A stretch of 64,000 bases of DNA from Mixta theicola. GTDB lineage: Bacteria; Pseudomonadota; Gammaproteobacteria; Enterobacterales; Enterobacteriaceae. Of the stretch, positions 1 to 10,592 are shown one piece after another (position 1 is the stretch's first letter; each line of letters opens with the position of its first letter). The notes under the pieces are model-generated. The model was given only the letters and a program-made list of their open reading frames with translations, had not been told where the DNA came from and did not search any database. The stretch spans positions 19,929 through 83,928 of the forward strand of contig NZ_NWUO01000016.1 of assembly GCF_002895925.1 (NCBI RefSeq). Direction: 5' to 3'. The translations under genes and the position numbers were made by a program.

Positions 1-59
1 TCCTGGTTGTTGCCAATGCTGGAAACGATCCCCAGGCCAGTAATCACTGCACGTTTCAT
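1..59 (-). CDS. fabB: 3-oxoacyl-ACP synthase I FabB, N-terminal fragment cut by the window edge
   Basis: The reverse strand from position 59 reads MKRAVITGLGIVSSIGNN, the highly conserved start of FabB (KAS I), the elongating condensing enzyme of type II fatty acid synthesis that is needed for unsaturated fatty acids. Only about 19 codons lie in the window, so no active-site residue can be checked. It is divergent from mnmC, as in E. coli, and FabR- and FadR-like sites lie in the shared intergenic region. Identification rests on the N-terminus plus synteny. Confidence 0.9.
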   Translation of the reverse strand, partial: MKRAVITGLGIVSSIGNNQ

Positions 60-105
60 CAAAATACCTCTTCCATCATCATAATTAGGTTTTGACAGGC
101 ACTCT

Positions 106-123
106 AGCTTACACTTGTACGCC
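106..123. promoter_or_regulatory. Putative FabR operator upstream of fabB
   Basis: AGCTTACACTTGTACGCC is a near-palindrome (arms GC-TACA and TGTA-GC) located 47 bp before the fabB start. It resembles the palindrome bound by FabR, the repressor of unsaturated fatty acid synthesis genes, at E. coli fabB. The position and symmetry are seen; the binding is inferred. Confidence 0.5.
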
Positions 124-124
124 G

Positions 125-141
125 AACAAGTCCGATCAGCA
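125..141. promoter_or_regulatory. Putative FadR activator site upstream of fabB
   Basis: On the reverse strand this reads TGCTGATCGGACTTGTT, close to the FadR consensus (CTGGTC-n-GAC core with TGTT tail). FadR activates fabB in E. coli from a site next to the FabR palindrome, and the same arrangement is present here. Confidence 0.5.
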
Positions 142-218
142 AAATACTTGTGTAAATTTGCTTGATGTGACCGCTCTCGCTAAAATCGCGGCACTGCCTG
201 ATAAGTGAGCCATTCCCG

Positions 219-2228
219 TTGAAAAAGATCCCAATAGAACATGCAAAACTGGACTGGAACGATCAGGGTACACCTGTATCCCGAGAATTTGACGACGTCT
301 ATTTTTCTAACCAGAACGGTCTGGAAGAGACCCACTATGTCTTTCTGGGCGGCAATAATTTGCCTGCCCGCTTCGCTACGCATCCGCGCGCGCTGTTTGT
401 TGCTGCCGAAACCGGATTTGGCACCGGCCTTAATTTTCTGACGCTGTGGCGCGCTTTCGATCGCTTTCATCAGGAGCAGCCGCTGGCGAATTTGCAGCGC
501 CTGCACTTTATCAGTATGGAAAAATTTCCGCTGGCCCTGGACGATCTTGCGGCCGCGCATGCGCGCTGGCCGGAGCTGGAGCCGTACGCTGCACAGCTGC
601 GTCAGCAGTGGCCGCTGGCGCTGCCGGGCTGTCATCGTTTGCTGTTAGATGGCGGGCGCGTCACGCTGGATTTGTGGTTTGGCGATGTTAATACGCTTAT
701 TCATCATTTTGATGACAGCCTGCAGCGCAGCGTGGACGCCTGGTTTCTTGATGGTTTCGCGCCGTCAAAAAATCCTGAAATGTGGACATCCGGGCTGTTT
801 GAGGCCATGGCGCGCCTGGCGCGATCCGACGGCAGCTTCGCCACCTTTACTGCGGCGGGCTTTGTGCGGCGCGGTCTGGAGCAGGCGGGCTTCACGGTGA
901 CGAAGCGCAAAGGGTTTGGCCATAAGCGCGAAATGCTGTGCGGCACGCTGGCTGACGCGCCCGCTCTGCCCCACTCCGCCCCGTGGTATGCGCGCTTCCC
1001 CGCAGCAGGCGAAGATATTGCCCTTATCGGCGGCGGTATCGCCAGCGTGCTGCTGGCGCTGGCGCTGCTGCGCCGTGGTAAACGCGTGACGCTCTACTGC
1101 GCCGACGACGCTCCGGCGCAAAATGCCTCCGGTAACCGTCAGGGCGCGCTCTATCCTTTACTTAACCAGCACGATCCGGCGCTGGCGCAGTTTTTCCCGG
1201 CCGCCTTCAGCTTTGCGCGTCGGCTTTATGACAGCCTGCCGGTCACCTTTGCGCATGACTGGTGCGGCGTTACGCAGCTGGCGTGGGATCAAAAGAGTTA
1301 TGATAAAATTCAGCAAATGTTGGCAATAGCGCTGCCTGAAGCCCTGGCGCAGGGCGTTGATATGGAACAGGCCGAACGGCTTGCAGGCGTGACGCTCGGC
1401 TGCGGCGGCATTCACTATCCTGGCGGCGGCTGGCTGGCGCCGGCGGAACTTACCACGGCGCTGTTTGAACTGGCTCAACGGCAGGGGTTACAGGTTCACT
1501 GGCAGCATCGCTTAGAGAAGCTGGAGGAGGCGGATAACGGCTGGCGGTTACAGTTTTCCGCTGCGCCGGACAGGCAGCATCAAAACCTGGTCCTGGCGAA
1601 CGGCCACGCCATTACCGCGCTGGCGCAAAGCGCCAGGCTGCCGGTCTATCCGGTTAGCGGCCAGGTCAGCCATATTCCGAGCGCTCCCGGCCTGGCCGAT
1701 CTGCAGCAGGTTCTGTGTTATGAAGGTTATCTGACGCCGGTCAGTCCGCAGTTTAATACGCATTGCATTGGCGCCAGCTATCATCGCGGCGATACCTCGG
1801 TCCACTATCGTGAAGAGGATCAGCAGGAGAACCGTCAACGGCTGCAGCACTGCCTGCCAGACTGTGAATGGACGGCGGCGGTCGATGTTAGCGCGGGCGA
1901 AGCCCGCAACGGCGTACGCTGTGCGACGCGCGACCATCTGCCGATGGCGGGCAACCTGCCGGATTATGCGGCTCTTTTACAATGCTATGCCGATTTGCCG
2001 CGGCAGCGCGACGCTCAGGCTGAGATAACGCCAGCGCCTGTGTGGCCGGGATTGTTTGTGCTGGGCGCGCTGGGTTCGCGCGGCTTATGCAGCGGTCCGC
2101 TGGCGGCGGAAGCGTTGGCGGCGCAGCTGTGTGATGAGCCGATACCGCTGGATCGCGATACGCTGGCGGCGCTTAACCCCAACCGTTACTGGGTGCGCAA
2201 GCTGTTAAAAGGCAAACCGGTCGGCTGA
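219..2228 (+). CDS. mnmC: Bifunctional tRNA (mnm5s2U34) methyltransferase / FAD-dependent cmnm5s2U34 oxidoreductase
   Basis: MnmC finishes the 5-methylaminomethyl-2-thiouridine modification at wobble position 34 of several tRNAs in the cytoplasm. The N-terminal methyltransferase half shows the SAM motif GFGTGLNFL (about residues 68-76) and [15 protein letters not shown]. The C-terminal half has a Rossmann FAD motif [18 protein letters not shown] (about 270) and the GSRGLCS segment near the C-terminus. At 669 residues it is of full family length and aligns end to end with E. coli MnmC. The start used is TTG at 219, because the following residues ([18 protein letters not shown]) line up with the E. 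coli N-terminus. It is divergent from fabB and followed by a terminator. Confidence 0.95.
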   Translation: MKKIPIEHAKLDWNDQGTPVSREFDDVYFSNQNGLEETHYVFLGGNNLPARFATHPRALFVAAETGFGTGLNFLTLWRAFDRFHQEQPLANLQRLHFISMEKFPLALDDLAAAHARWPELEPYAAQLRQQWPLALPGCHRLLLDGGRVTLDLWFGDVNTLIHHFDDSLQRSVDAWFLDGFAPSKNPEMWTSGLFEAMARLARSDGSFATFTAAGFVRRGLEQAGFTVTKRKGFGHKREMLCGTLADAPALPHSAPWYARFPAAGEDIALIGGGIASVLLALALLRRGKRVTLYCADDAPAQNASGNRQGALYPLLNQHDPALAQFFPAAFSFARRLYDSLPVTFAHDWCGVTQLAWDQKSYDKIQQMLAIALPEALAQGVDMEQAERLAGVTLGCGGIHYPGGGWLAPAELTTALFELAQRQGLQVHWQHRLEKLEEADNGWRLQFSAAPDRQHQNLVLANGHAITALAQSARLPVYPVSGQVSHIPSAPGLADLQQVLCYEGYLTPVSPQFNTHCIGASYHRGDTSVHYREEDQQENRQRLQHCLPDCEWTAAVDVSAGEARNGVRCATRDHLPMAGNLPDYAALLQCYADLPRQRDAQAEITPAPVWPGLFVLGALGSRGLCSGPLAAEALAAQLCDEPIPLDRDTLAALNPNRYWVRKLLKGKPVG

Positions 2229-2260
2229 CGCTCTGCTTACGTTATCGATAATGAGAAAAT

Positions 2261-2287
2261 AAAAAAGCGGCCTGCGGGCCGCTTTTT
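2261..2287 (+). terminator. Rho-independent terminator of mnmC
   Basis: AAAAAAGCGGCC-TGC-GGGCCGCTTTTT forms a stem of GC pairs flanked by A and T tracts 33 bp after the mnmC stop. It could also work in the opposite direction. Confidence 0.85.
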
Positions 2288-2295
2288 ACTGCTCA

Positions 2296-2416
2296 GAACT
2301 CAAGGCGCGGGGAGTCCAGACAGAAGAGTAAAGCGTCCCGCGCCATGGACGGCGCGGGCCGAGCTGTCAGGGATGACGTTGTTTGCGTCTTTACGATCGG
2401 CCTGGGCTCCCCGTGC
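2296..2416. repeat. 121-bp dispersed structured intergenic element, copy A
   Basis: This stretch matches 14133-14253 over its whole length without a gap. The outer arms (about 2304-2321 and 2400-2416) are inverted repeats. Inside lie a strong hairpin CCCGCGCC/GGCGCGGG (about 2337-2359), a short GTCA/TGAC hairpin, and a GTAAAG/CTTTAC pairing. It starts 9 bp after the mnmC terminator. It does not resemble ERIC or REP sequences as I know them. Function is unknown; mobile non-autonomous element or structured RNA are both possible. Confidence 0.75.
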
Positions 2417-2464
2417 AGGCACGGTGTAATGTCAGTTGCTCTTCGCTGCTTTTATTAACAAAAA

Positions 2465-2746
2465 TCAGGCGGGCTGGCGCGCCTGCAAAAACAGATTATC
2501 CCACATGCCGATCACCAGCGCCTGATCGCGCGGCGAGAGTTCACCGGCGGCAATGGCGTTTTGCAGGCTGTTCTGCACTTGGATTTGTAACGCTTCGGCG
2601 GTATGCTCGCCGCTCTTTTCCAACTCCACTACCGCCAGAGTGAGGTGACCGCGCAGGTAGCCACTGGCAAATAGCTCATCATCGCTGGCATGCTCGACCA
2701 TATCGTCAATCAGGGCCAGAATACGCGTTTCAAATTCTGCGATCAT
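2465..2746 (-). CDS. yfcL: YfcL family protein
   Basis: A 93-residue soluble acidic protein beginning [29 protein letters not shown], nearly identical in its first half to E. coli YfcL, whose function is not established. The motif [10 protein letters not shown] near the C-terminus is also conserved. It is the last gene of a co-directional block with epmC (29 bp gap) and yfcA. No signal peptide or membrane segment is visible. Confidence 0.9.
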   Translation of the reverse strand: MIAEFETRILALIDDMVEHASDDELFASGYLRGHLTLAVVELEKSGEHTAEALQIQVQNSLQNAIAAGELSPRDQALVIGMWDNLFLQARQPA

Positions 2747-2775
2747 CTCAATTCCTCATTAAGTCGCGCCTCCGT

Positions 2776-3324
2776 TCAGCGCAGATCTTCCGGCCAGGGA
2801 AACTGCGCCGACGTCAGCGGGGGCGTGTGATAAAAACGCTGTAGCTCAGCGATAAAACGGGCCGGACGCGCCGGAATGCCGTTTTCAAGATAGTGCATTA
2901 CCTGAGCATGAACCTTACGCTGAAACGCAATGCGATCCGGCTCATGGTCTCCATTGAGATTGTCACAACTTACGTTGAAGGGAAAGCCCGCCGCGACGCT
3001 GAACATCCACTCCAGCGCCTGCGGTTTAATCTCTACGGATTCAAACTGGTTTTGCGTGACGGCATCACGTCCGTCCGGGCAATACCAGTAACCAAAATCA
3101 ACCAGTTGGCGACGTTCGGCACCGGCAATACACCAGTGGGAAATCTCGTGCAGCGCGCTGGCGTAATAGCCATGAGCAAACACCACGCGATGCCAGGGTG
3201 AAGCGTCATCCGCCGGAAGATAAATAGGTTCATCGTCGCCTTTAATTAGACGCGTCTGAAAATCATCCTGGAAACAGCGATCGAATACGCTAATCAGGTC
3301 CTGGTATTGGTGCGTTGTGTTCAT
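2776..3324 (-). CDS. epmC: Elongation factor P hydroxylase
   Basis: EpmC (YfcM) hydroxylates the beta-lysyl-lysine modification of elongation factor P after EpmA and EpmB have acted. The 182-residue product aligns with E. coli YfcM throughout and contains the putative metal-binding HEISHWCIAG motif (about residues 60-69) and VDFGYWYCPDGRDA. The start at 3324 (MNTTHQYQDL) is chosen by alignment; an in-frame ATG at 3366 would add 14 residues not found in the family. No other EF-P modification gene is in the window. Confidence 0.9.
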   Translation of the reverse strand: MNTTHQYQDLISVFDRCFQDDFQTRLIKGDDEPIYLPADDASPWHRVVFAHGYYASALHEISHWCIAGAERRQLVDFGYWYCPDGRDAVTQNQFESVEIKPQALEWMFSVAAGFPFNVSCDNLNGDHEPDRIAFQRKVHAQVMHYLENGIPARPARFIAELQRFYHTPPLTSAQFPWPEDLR

Positions 3325-3391
3325 ATACCTAAACGTCTGCTGAAAAAAACGCGCAAATTGTCGCATTAAGCGTGCGCATTGACGAGCATTA

Positions 3392-4192
3392 TCAAAAGAG
3401 GTGCGTTAGCCAGTGCCCAATGGCCGCGCCGTAATCTTCATACAGCAGCTTACTGCTCATTACCACCGAAACGATAACCACCATCGGACGGATCAGCTTC
3501 TGTCCGCGCGACAGTACCATACGCGCCCCCAGACGAGCGCCGCAAATCGATCCCAGCAGCATCACCAGCCCAACGCCCCACACCACTTTGCCGCCCATGA
3601 TAAAAAACAGCAGGCTGGCAAAGTTCGAGGTGAAGTTAAGCACTTTGGCGTGCGCGGTGGATTTCGCCAGATTAAAACCGGCCAGCGTCACGAAAGCCAG
3701 CGCATAAAAGGAGCCGGCCCCCGGCCCGAAGAAGCCATCGTAGAAGCCGACCGTGCCGCCCGCCACCAGCGCAAACGGCAGGCCGTGCAGACGACGCTGC
3801 CGATCCTCTTCGCCTAATCGCGGCATCAGCAGGAAATAGAGGCCGATGCCGATAATCAGCAGCGGCAATACCTGCCGCAAAAAGTCGGAACGCACATGCT
3901 GCACCAGCAGCGTACCGCAGACCGCGCCGATAAAGGTCATCGCGATATTCAGGCGCTGTTCGCGCAGCAATACCGCCCCGCGCCTGACAAAATAGAGGCT
4001 GGCGGAAAAAGATCCGCCGACCGCCTGCAGTTTGTTAGTCGCCAGCACCTGAGCAGGCGTTAGCCCGACTGACAGCAGCGCAGGCACGGTAAGCAGGCCG
4101 CCGCCGCCAGCAATCGAATCAATAAACGCAGCCAGCATAGCAACGAAAAACAGCACCGCTACTATCTGCGGCGTGACAACCAACCAGTCCAT
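3392..4192 (-). CDS. yfcA: TSUP family membrane transporter YfcA
   Basis: A 266-residue polytopic inner-membrane protein with about eight hydrophobic segments and the family hallmark FIDSIAGGGGLLTVPALL near the N-terminus, repeated in weaker form (GFYDGFFGPGAGSFYALAF) in the second half. Such TauE/SafE-like proteins are thought to export sulfur-containing or organic anions; the YfcA substrate is unknown. It lies 8 bp downstream of mepA in the same block. Confidence 0.9.
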   Translation of the reverse strand: MDWLVVTPQIVAVLFFVAMLAAFIDSIAGGGGLLTVPALLSVGLTPAQVLATNKLQAVGGSFSASLYFVRRGAVLLREQRLNIAMTFIGAVCGTLLVQHVRSDFLRQVLPLLIIGIGLYFLLMPRLGEEDRQRRLHGLPFALVAGGTVGFYDGFFGPGAGSFYALAFVTLAGFNLAKSTAHAKVLNFTSNFASLLFFIMGGKVVWGVGLVMLLGSICGARLGARMVLSRGQKLIRPMVVIVSVVMSSKLLYEDYGAAIGHWLTHLF

Positions 4193-4200
4193 GCAACGTC

Positions 4201-5028
4201 CTAAAGTAAATGTTTATCCAGCAGCGCCTGGCAGGACGGCGGCAACGGCGGTGGTTCGCGTTTCACCGGCGCACCGGCGCCTGGTTTTTTCGGCGCAAAC
4301 CAGCTTTCCAGCTCCGTGCCGCAGCCATCGCCCGGCGGCGGCGGCGCCTGGTCCTGACACGCCAGGCTTTCCGGCGGACAGCGCAGGCGCACATGCATAT
4401 GGGCGCGATGGCCAAACCACGGGCGTACCTTACGCAGCCAGTCGCGATCGCTGCCGGCATCGGCGCAGAGCTGCTTTTTGATCGCCGGGCTGACAAAAAT
4501 ACGCGTTACCTGCTCATCCTTTGCCGCCAGCTTAATCAGGCTGTCGATTTCCGGCTGCCAGTGGCGCGCCACGACGCGTTTACCGTCAGCGCGAACCAAA
4601 TCAAGCGGCTGCGGCTTCAACAGCATCTGCGGCGTCCAGCGTTTTTTCGGCAGCTGCAGCCAGACATCAACATCCAGACCGCTCTGGTGGCTGGCGTGAC
4701 CGCTGCTGAAGCGCCCGCCTGCCGCCATGCCCATATCGCCAATCAGCACCTGGCCCAGCCCCAGGTTATGCACCTGGGTAGTCAGACGCTGGATAAACAG
4801 AATCAGATCGGGATGACCAAAGTAACGGCGCTGATCCTGGCGCATCACCTGATAAGAGGGGGCGTTAAGCGGTAACGCTTCGGCCCCGACGATACAGCCG
4901 TTGGCAAACGCGCCAATCGCCTGCGGCGAACCGGGAATCGGATGGGTAATGCGTTGCCACGGCGTTGCCGCCAGCGCCGACGCGCTGGCCAGCAGCGCAG
5001 CCAGCATGAGAAGCGTTTTTTTCATCAT
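4201..5028 (-). CDS. mepA: Penicillin-insensitive murein DD-endopeptidase
   Basis: MepA is a periplasmic zinc metallopeptidase that cuts D-Ala-meso-DAP cross-links in peptidoglycan. The product starts with a Sec signal peptide ([19 protein letters not shown]) and carries the LAS-type zinc motifs [20 protein letters not shown] and [12 protein letters not shown], plus conserved cysteines (GCIVG, LCADAG, CGTE). The ATG at 5028 overlaps the aroC stop codon; the ATG at 5025 is an equally good alternative. The proline-rich tail ending [13 protein letters not shown] matches E. coli MepA. Confidence 0.95.
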   Translation of the reverse strand: MMKKTLLMLAALLASASALAATPWQRITHPIPGSPQAIGAFANGCIVGAEALPLNAPSYQVMRQDQRRYFGHPDLILFIQRLTTQVHNLGLGQVLIGDMGMAAGGRFSSGHASHQSGLDVDVWLQLPKKRWTPQMLLKPQPLDLVRADGKRVVARHWQPEIDSLIKLAAKDEQVTRIFVSPAIKKQLCADAGSDRDWLRKVRPWFGHRAHMHVRLRCPPESLACQDQAPPPPGDGCGTELESWFAPKKPGAGAPVKREPPPLPPSCQALLDKHLL

Positions 5029-6113
5029 CACCAGCGGGGAATGGCGGTGGTAACGTCAGCGCACTGGGCGCGATGGCGCAGCAGATGGTCCATCAGCACG
5101 ATCGCCATCATCGCTTCGGCGATCGGCACCGCGCGGATCCCCACGCAAGGATCGTGACGTCCTTTGGTAATCATCTCGACCTCTTCGCCGGTGCGGGTAA
5201 TGGTTTTTCCGGGCACGGTGATACTTGAGGTCGGTTTCATCGCCAGGTGGGCAATTACCGTCTGGCCGCTGCTGATGCCGCCAAGAATGCCGCCCGCGTG
5301 GTTGCTTTGAAAGCCGCTGGCGCGGATCTCATCGCGATGCTGGCTGCCGCGCTGGTTAACCACGGCGAAACCGTCGCCGATTTCGATCCCTTTAACCGCA
5401 TTGATGCTCATCAGCGCATGGGCCAGATCCGCATCGAGACGGTCAAAGACCGGCTCGCCAAGGCCGACCGGCACGTTTTCCGCCACCACGGTGACCTTCG
5501 CGCCAATCGAGTCGCCCTCTTTTTTCAGCGCCCGCATCAGTTCGTCCAGCGCTTCCAGCCTGTCGGGATCGGGGCAGAAGAACGGGTTTTGCTCAACCTG
5601 GCTCCAGTCTTTCAGCTCACAGGCGACATCGCCGATCTGCGCCAGATAACCGCGAACCTGAACGCCAAATTTCATCTGCAGATATTTTTTCGCAATGGCA
5701 CCTGCCGCTACGCGCATCGCCGTTTCGCGTGCGGAGGAACGTCCGCCGCCGCGATAGTCTCGCAGACCATATTTTTGCTCGTAGGTATAATCAGCATGGC
5801 CCGGACGAAACAGATCTTTAATCGCGCCATAATCCTGCGAACGCTGATCGGTATTTTCAATCAGTAACCCAATGCTGGTGCCGGTGGTAACGCCTTCGAA
5901 CACGCCGGACAGAATGCGCACCCGATCCGGTTCACGCCGCTGGGTAGTATAACGCGAGGTGCCCGGACGCCGCCGGTCAAGATCCCGCTGTAAATCCGCT
6001 TCGGTTAGTGGAATGCCCGGCGGTACGCCGTCAACAATACAGCCCAGCGCAATACCATGCGACTCACCAAAGGTGGTGACGCGAAAAATCTGTCCAATCG
6101 TGTTGCCTGCCAT
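5028..6113 (-). CDS. aroC: Chorismate synthase
   Basis: AroC makes chorismate from 5-enolpyruvylshikimate-3-phosphate with reduced FMN, the last step of the shikimate pathway. The 361-residue product has all three family signatures: [18 protein letters not shown] near residue 16, [21 protein letters not shown] near 125, and [17 protein letters not shown] near 318. The length is normal. It follows prmB by 21 bp, as in E. coli, and overlaps mepA, so translational coupling is likely. Confidence 0.97.
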   Translation of the reverse strand: MAGNTIGQIFRVTTFGESHGIALGCIVDGVPPGIPLTEADLQRDLDRRRPGTSRYTTQRREPDRVRILSGVFEGVTTGTSIGLLIENTDQRSQDYGAIKDLFRPGHADYTYEQKYGLRDYRGGGRSSARETAMRVAAGAIAKKYLQMKFGVQVRGYLAQIGDVACELKDWSQVEQNPFFCPDPDRLEALDELMRALKKEGDSIGAKVTVVAENVPVGLGEPVFDRLDADLAHALMSINAVKGIEIGDGFAVVNQRGSQHRDEIRASGFQSNHAGGILGGISSGQTVIAHLAMKPTSSITVPGKTITRTGEEVEMITKGRHDPCVGIRAVPIAEAMMAIVLMDHLLRHRAQCADVTTAIPRW

Positions 6114-6134
6114 CTCGGCTCCGTTATTGTGCGA

Positions 6135-7067
6135 TTAATCTTTGAAGAATTTGAAATGATGCTGTGCGTCGATAATCTGCTGACGGGTCAGCATAAATAC
6201 GCCGTCGCCGCCGTTATCAAACTCCAGCCAGGTAAAGGGCACGTCAGGATATTGCTCCATCATATGCACCATGCTGTTGCCCACTTCGCAAATCAGCACG
6301 CCATCTTCCTGCAAATAGTTCGGCGCGCAGGCGAGAATACGGCGCACCAGCTTCAGGCCGTCGCTGCCTGCCGCCAGCCCCAGCTCCGGCTCATGCCGAT
6401 ATTCGCTGGGCAAGTCGTCCATATCATCCGCGTCAACATAGGGCGGATTGGTAACGATCAGATCGTAGCGGAGCTTCGGCAGGTCGCGGAACAGGTCGGA
6501 GCGGATCGGCGTAACCTGATGAATCATACCGTGTTCGTCGATATTCTGCTCGGCAACCGCCAGCGCATCAAGCGAGAGATCCACCGCGTCCACTTCCGCT
6601 TCCGGGAAGGCGTAAGCGCAGGCGATGGCGATACAGCCGCTGCCGGTGCACATATCCAGAATATGCTGCGGCGTGCGGTTTACCAGCCCGGCGAAGCGGC
6701 TGTTAATCAGCTCGCCAATCGGCGAACGCGGCACCAGCACGCGCTCATCGACATAAAACTCGTGGCCGCAAAACCAGGATTTATTGGTGAGATAGGCAAC
6801 CGGAATACGCTCGTTAACGCGGCGAATGACGCGCTCAACGATGCGGTGGCGCTCGCTGGAGGTCAGGCGCGCATTGCGCATCTCTTCAGGAATATCCAGC
6901 GGCAGGTAAAGGGTTGGCAAAACCAGCTGAACAGCTTCGTCCCAGGGATTATCCGTGCCGTGGCCATACCAGATATTGGCGGCGGCAAAACGGCTCACCG
7001 CCCAGCGCAGCATGTCCTGAATGGTATGCAGTTCATTCACTGCCTCATCGACGAAAATTTTGTCCAC
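6135..7067 (-). CDS. prmB: Ribosomal protein uL3 N5-glutamine methyltransferase
   Basis: PrmB methylates a glutamine of ribosomal protein L3 using SAM. The SAM motif [20 protein letters not shown] and the glutamine-binding NPPY motif (IVTNPPYVD) are intact. The open frame extends upstream, but homology starts at [17 protein letters not shown] at 7067 preceded by GGAGGG gives exactly the 310 residues of the E. coli protein, so that start is used. It is the first gene of the prmB-aroC-mepA-yfcA block, divergent from smrB. Confidence 0.95.
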   Translation of the reverse strand: MDKIFVDEAVNELHTIQDMLRWAVSRFAAANIWYGHGTDNPWDEAVQLVLPTLYLPLDIPEEMRNARLTSSERHRIVERVIRRVNERIPVAYLTNKSWFCGHEFYVDERVLVPRSPIGELINSRFAGLVNRTPQHILDMCTGSGCIAIACAYAFPEAEVDAVDLSLDALAVAEQNIDEHGMIHQVTPIRSDLFRDLPKLRYDLIVTNPPYVDADDMDDLPSEYRHEPELGLAAGSDGLKLVRRILACAPNYLQEDGVLICEVGNSMVHMMEQYPDVPFTWLEFDNGGDGVFMLTRQQIIDAQHHFKFFKD

Positions 7068-7232
7068 GTTGCCCTCCACAGGCCGTTCCGTAATTACGGC
7101 GGGTAGTTTGCCATGAAGCGGGCGAGAATTCAGCGCGGCGAGGTGAAAAAGCTGACTTTTGTTTACAATGCGGGTTATCGTAGCCGGCAGGCCGTGCATC
7201 CTGCGGCATTCAACCATCAGAAATTGAAGATT

Positions 7233-7781
7233 ATGAAGAAGAAAGAGCAGCTCAGCGCCGATGATAAAGCGCTGTTTCGTCAGCTGATGACCGGCACCCG
7301 CAAGCTGAAGCAGGATACCCTGATGCATAAGCCGGTGCGTAAAAAAGCGGAGGTTTCGCTGAAGCGTCAGCTGTCGGAACAGGCGGATAACAGCCACTAT
7401 TTCTCAGATGAGTTTCAGCCGCTGCTGGCGGAGGAAGGTCCGGTGCGCTATGTGCGCAGCAATGTCAGCCACTATGAGCTAAAAAAGCTGCGGCGCGGCG
7501 ATTATTCACCGGAAATTTTTCTCGATCTGCATGGGTTAACGCAGCAGCAGGCCAAACAGGAGCTGGGCGCGCTGATCGCCGCCTGCCGTCGCGAACATAT
7601 TTTTTGCGCCAGCGTGATGCACGGTCACGGCAAACATATCCTGAAGCAACAAACGCCGCTGTGGCTGGCGCAGCATCCCCATGTGATGGCGTTTCATCAG
7701 GCGCCCAAAGCCTTTGGTGGCGATGCGGCGTTGCTGGTGCTGATTGAGGTGGAAGAGTGGCAACCGCCAGAGTTACCCTGA
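7233..7781 (+). CDS. smrB: Ribosome rescue endonuclease SmrB
   Basis: SmrB (YfcN) cleaves mRNA between collided ribosomes to start rescue. The 182-residue product has a basic N-terminal extension and a C-terminal Smr domain with the catalytic [15 protein letters not shown] (about residues 96-110) and [17 protein letters not shown] motifs. The ATG at 7233 matches the E. coli start; the longer in-frame ATG at 7113 overlaps the prmB promoter region and adds residues without homology. Its stop is 12 bp from the convergent sixA stop. Confidence 0.95.
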   Translation: MKKKEQLSADDKALFRQLMTGTRKLKQDTLMHKPVRKKAEVSLKRQLSEQADNSHYFSDEFQPLLAEEGPVRYVRSNVSHYELKKLRRGDYSPEIFLDLHGLTQQQAKQELGALIAACRREHIFCASVMHGHGKHILKQQTPLWLAQHPHVMAFHQAPKAFGGDAALLVLIEVEEWQPPELP

Positions 7782-7793
7782 CGGCAGAGAAGG

Positions 7794-8276
7794 CTACATC
7801 GCCTTTGCCAGCTTAGAAGGGCTAATCTGCCACTTTAAGGCGCCTTCGCCGTCATCGGCATCAAAATCAATGCAGGCAATGGCCGAGGTGGCAAACATCG
7901 GCGGCGGTTCCTGCGGACAAAGCTCCGAAACCAGATAGCCAACCAGTGGAAGATGCGAGATAACCAGCACGGATTTCACGCCTTCTTTTGCCAGCGTCTG
8001 TAAATAGCAGGCCACCAGCGCCGGATCGCCGCCCGGCGTCAGCTCAGGTAAAACTTCCTGCTCCTGCGGCAGCCGCAGGGCTTCACGTACCGTGGCTAAC
8101 GTCTGCTCCGCCCGCAGATAGGGGCTAACCAGCACCCGTTCAATATCCAGAGTCTGACTGTTCAGCCAGCTCGCCATCTGGCGTGATTCATCACAACCAC
8201 AATGGGTAAGAGGCCTAACCGAATCACTGGCCGCCTCAAGTGCAGCGTCGCCGTGACGCATGATAAAAACTTGCAT
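7794..8276 (-). CDS. sixA: Phosphohistidine phosphatase SixA
   Basis: SixA removes phosphate from histidine on proteins such as the phosphotransferase NPr and was first described for ArcB. It is a small histidine phosphatase: catalytic RHG near the N-terminus (MQVFIMRHGDAALEA), the second-arginine region LVSPYLRAEQT, and SHLPLVG carrying the second histidine. Its 160 residues match family length. It stands alone between smrB and fadJ, as in E. coli. Confidence 0.93.
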   Translation of the reverse strand: MQVFIMRHGDAALEAASDSVRPLTHCGCDESRQMASWLNSQTLDIERVLVSPYLRAEQTLATVREALRLPQEQEVLPELTPGGDPALVACYLQTLAKEGVKSVLVISHLPLVGYLVSELCPQEPPPMFATSAIACIDFDADDGEGALKWQISPSKLAKAM

Positions 8277-8446
8277 AAAGCACCGCTGTTGTTTAACAAA
8301 ATCGTCGGATCATCAGACTGTCCGACGCTTCATTCTGCGAATGAACGTTGTGTTGTAACCTAATGACTTGAGTATAGTCAACCGATTGTTTATTAAACGA
8401 GCTATTGTCGGGATCTGCCGCCCGCCGCAATAAAATTGCATTCTGC

Positions 8447-10588
8447 CTAAACCACTGAATCATTATGGTTATTCATTTCCGGCGATGAATTGTAAAAGTT
8501 TTCAGCGCGCTTAGCGCGTTGGCGAAGCGCTTCGCAAGGCGCAAAACGATCGCCATATTGATGCATCAGGCTGGCTAATGTGTTAACCATATTGGCAGCG
8601 CCAAGGCTATCCATATACCGATAAGGGCCGCCGAGGAAAGGTGGAAAACCGATACCGAACACCGCGCCAATATCCCCGTCGCGCGGGCTGCGTACGATAC
8701 CCTCTTCCAGGCAGCGCGCCGCCTCATTCAGCATCATCATCACGCAGCGTTGAGCGATAAGCGCACCGTCCAGCCGATGCTGCGGCTGAATATGCAGCAG
8801 GGAATAGATGGTTTTATCGGGCCGCTTTTTACTGCTGTCATAACGATAAAAACCGCGTCCGTTCTTACGCCCTTTGCGGTTGTCGTTCAGCACGGCGGCA
8901 AAGGCCTCCGGCGCGGCGAAACGCATACCATATTCCTGTTCCAGAATGGGCAGAATTTTCGTGCCCACATCGATCCCTACCTCATCCAGCAGCTGTACCG
9001 GCCCAACCGGGAAGCCGAATTTGATCAGCGCTTTATCCACCGCGTCAATGGGCTCGCCTTCCAGCACACAGCGCATTGCTTCATTTATATAGGGCGCCAG
9101 GATGCGGTTAACGTAAAAACCGGGGCGGTCGGCCACCACAATCGCCGTTTTACCCTGCCGCTTCGCCAGCGCAACGGTGGTGGCGACGGTGCGGGCGGAG
9201 GTGGTTTGATGCGGGATGACTTCCACCAGCGGCATTTTATCTACCGGACTGAAGTAGTGCAGGCCGATAATATTTTCCGGGCGCTGCGCCCGCGCGGCGA
9301 TTTGGGCAATCGGCAAGGAAGAGGTATTCGAGGCGAAAACAGTCTGTGGAGCGCAGTGCTGCTCCACTTCCGCCACCATCTGCTGTTTTAAGCCGAGATC
9401 CTCGAATACCGCTTCGATAATCACATCGCGTTGGCTAAAGCCACGATAGTTGGTGCTGCCGGTAATCAGCGCCATCTGCCGCTGCCGTCCAGCGGCGATA
9501 ATCTGACGGCGTTTAATCTTTTTACTCAGCAGATCCCAGCTATATTTCATCGCATGGTTAATCCCTTCCACGCTAATATCTTTAATACGTACCGGCAGTT
9601 CCGCTTTGGTCGCGGTAACGGCGGCAATGCCGCCGCCCATCAATCCACCGCCCAGTACGCCGATGCTGCGCAGCGTGACTGGCTCGGCGTCGTACTCTTT
9701 TTTCAGCGCGGTGCTGGCAAAAAACAGCTGGCGCAGCGAAGCGGACTGCGAGGTCATGGTTAGCTCGCCAAAGGCGAGCGCTTCCGCCTCCAGACCGGCT
9801 CGCATCCCCTGTTCCAGCCCGGTTCTTACCGCCTCCAGAATACGCCGCGTGGCCGGATAATTGCCGTGCGTTTTCGCCTCGCTCTGGCGTGCCGCCAGCC
9901 GGAACAGAATGGCGCGTCCCGCCGCCCCGTTCAGCAAACGCTCACGCAGCGGCAGCGGGCGGCGTGGACCTTTACCTTTCAGCGCCAGCTTAACCGCCGC
10001 CTCCAGCAAAATGCTGTGCGGCACCGCCTCATCAACCAGCCCCAGCCTCAGCGCCTGTTTGGCCCGCAGGGTTTTCCCGGTAAGAATCAGGTTCAACGCC
10101 TGTGACGCGCCAATTAAACGCGGCAGGCGTTGCGTGCCGCCGCTGCCGGGCAGCAGGCCCAGCTGCACTTCCGGCAGCCCAAGCCGGGTTTTATCATCCA
10201 GCGTACAAACGCGCCGATCGCAGGCCAGCGCCAGCTCCAGTCCGCCGCCAAGGCAGACACCGTGTATCGCGGCCACCACCGGCACCGGCAGCGCCGCGAT
10301 CTCTGACATTACGCGCTGCCCCTGTTCGGCCAGTTTGCGCGCCTCGTCGGCGCTGCGGCACTGGTCAATCATGCTAATATCCGCGCCGGCAATAAAGGAG
10401 TCCGGCTTACCCGAAATAAACACCAGCCCGGCCAGCGCCGGATTTTGCCGCGCCTGGCTAATCACCGCCCGAATTTGCTGAATAAACGCCGCCTTCAGGG
10501 TATTCATTTTTTCACTGGGCACATTAATAACGATGACGCCGACATTGTCGCTGCGCACGCTCAGATGAAATGCGGATTGCTGTTCCAT
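8447..10588 (-). CDS. fadJ: Fatty acid oxidation complex subunit alpha FadJ
   Basis: FadJ combines enoyl-CoA hydratase/isomerase and 3-hydroxyacyl-CoA dehydrogenase activities, forming with FadI the second (anaerobic-type) beta-oxidation complex. The N-terminal crotonase part has [10 protein letters not shown] and [13 protein letters not shown]; the NAD-binding part begins [17 protein letters not shown] (about residue 312), followed by SNTSSLPI and [15 protein letters not shown]. The ATG at 10588 gives 713 residues (E. coli 714); a longer open frame upstream lies inside fadI. Only 4 bp separate it from the fadI stop. Confidence 0.96.
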   Translation of the reverse strand: MEQQSAFHLSVRSDNVGVIVINVPSEKMNTLKAAFIQQIRAVISQARQNPALAGLVFISGKPDSFIAGADISMIDQCRSADEARKLAEQGQRVMSEIAALPVPVVAAIHGVCLGGGLELALACDRRVCTLDDKTRLGLPEVQLGLLPGSGGTQRLPRLIGASQALNLILTGKTLRAKQALRLGLVDEAVPHSILLEAAVKLALKGKGPRRPLPLRERLLNGAAGRAILFRLAARQSEAKTHGNYPATRRILEAVRTGLEQGMRAGLEAEALAFGELTMTSQSASLRQLFFASTALKKEYDAEPVTLRSIGVLGGGLMGGGIAAVTATKAELPVRIKDISVEGINHAMKYSWDLLSKKIKRRQIIAAGRQRQMALITGSTNYRGFSQRDVIIEAVFEDLGLKQQMVAEVEQHCAPQTVFASNTSSLPIAQIAARAQRPENIIGLHYFSPVDKMPLVEVIPHQTTSARTVATTVALAKRQGKTAIVVADRPGFYVNRILAPYINEAMRCVLEGEPIDAVDKALIKFGFPVGPVQLLDEVGIDVGTKILPILEQEYGMRFAAPEAFAAVLNDNRKGRKNGRGFYRYDSSKKRPDKTIYSLLHIQPQHRLDGALIAQRCVMMMLNEAARCLEEGIVRSPRDGDIGAVFGIGFPPFLGGPYRYMDSLGAANMVNTLASLMHQYGDRFAPCEALRQRAKRAENFYNSSPEMNNHNDSVV

Positions 10589-10592
10589 GACC

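Noticed and set aside
2296..2416. ERIC or REP/BIME as identity of the structured element
   Set aside because: Length is close to ERIC (about 126 bp), but the sequence and internal hairpins do not match the ERIC or REP consensus as I know them.
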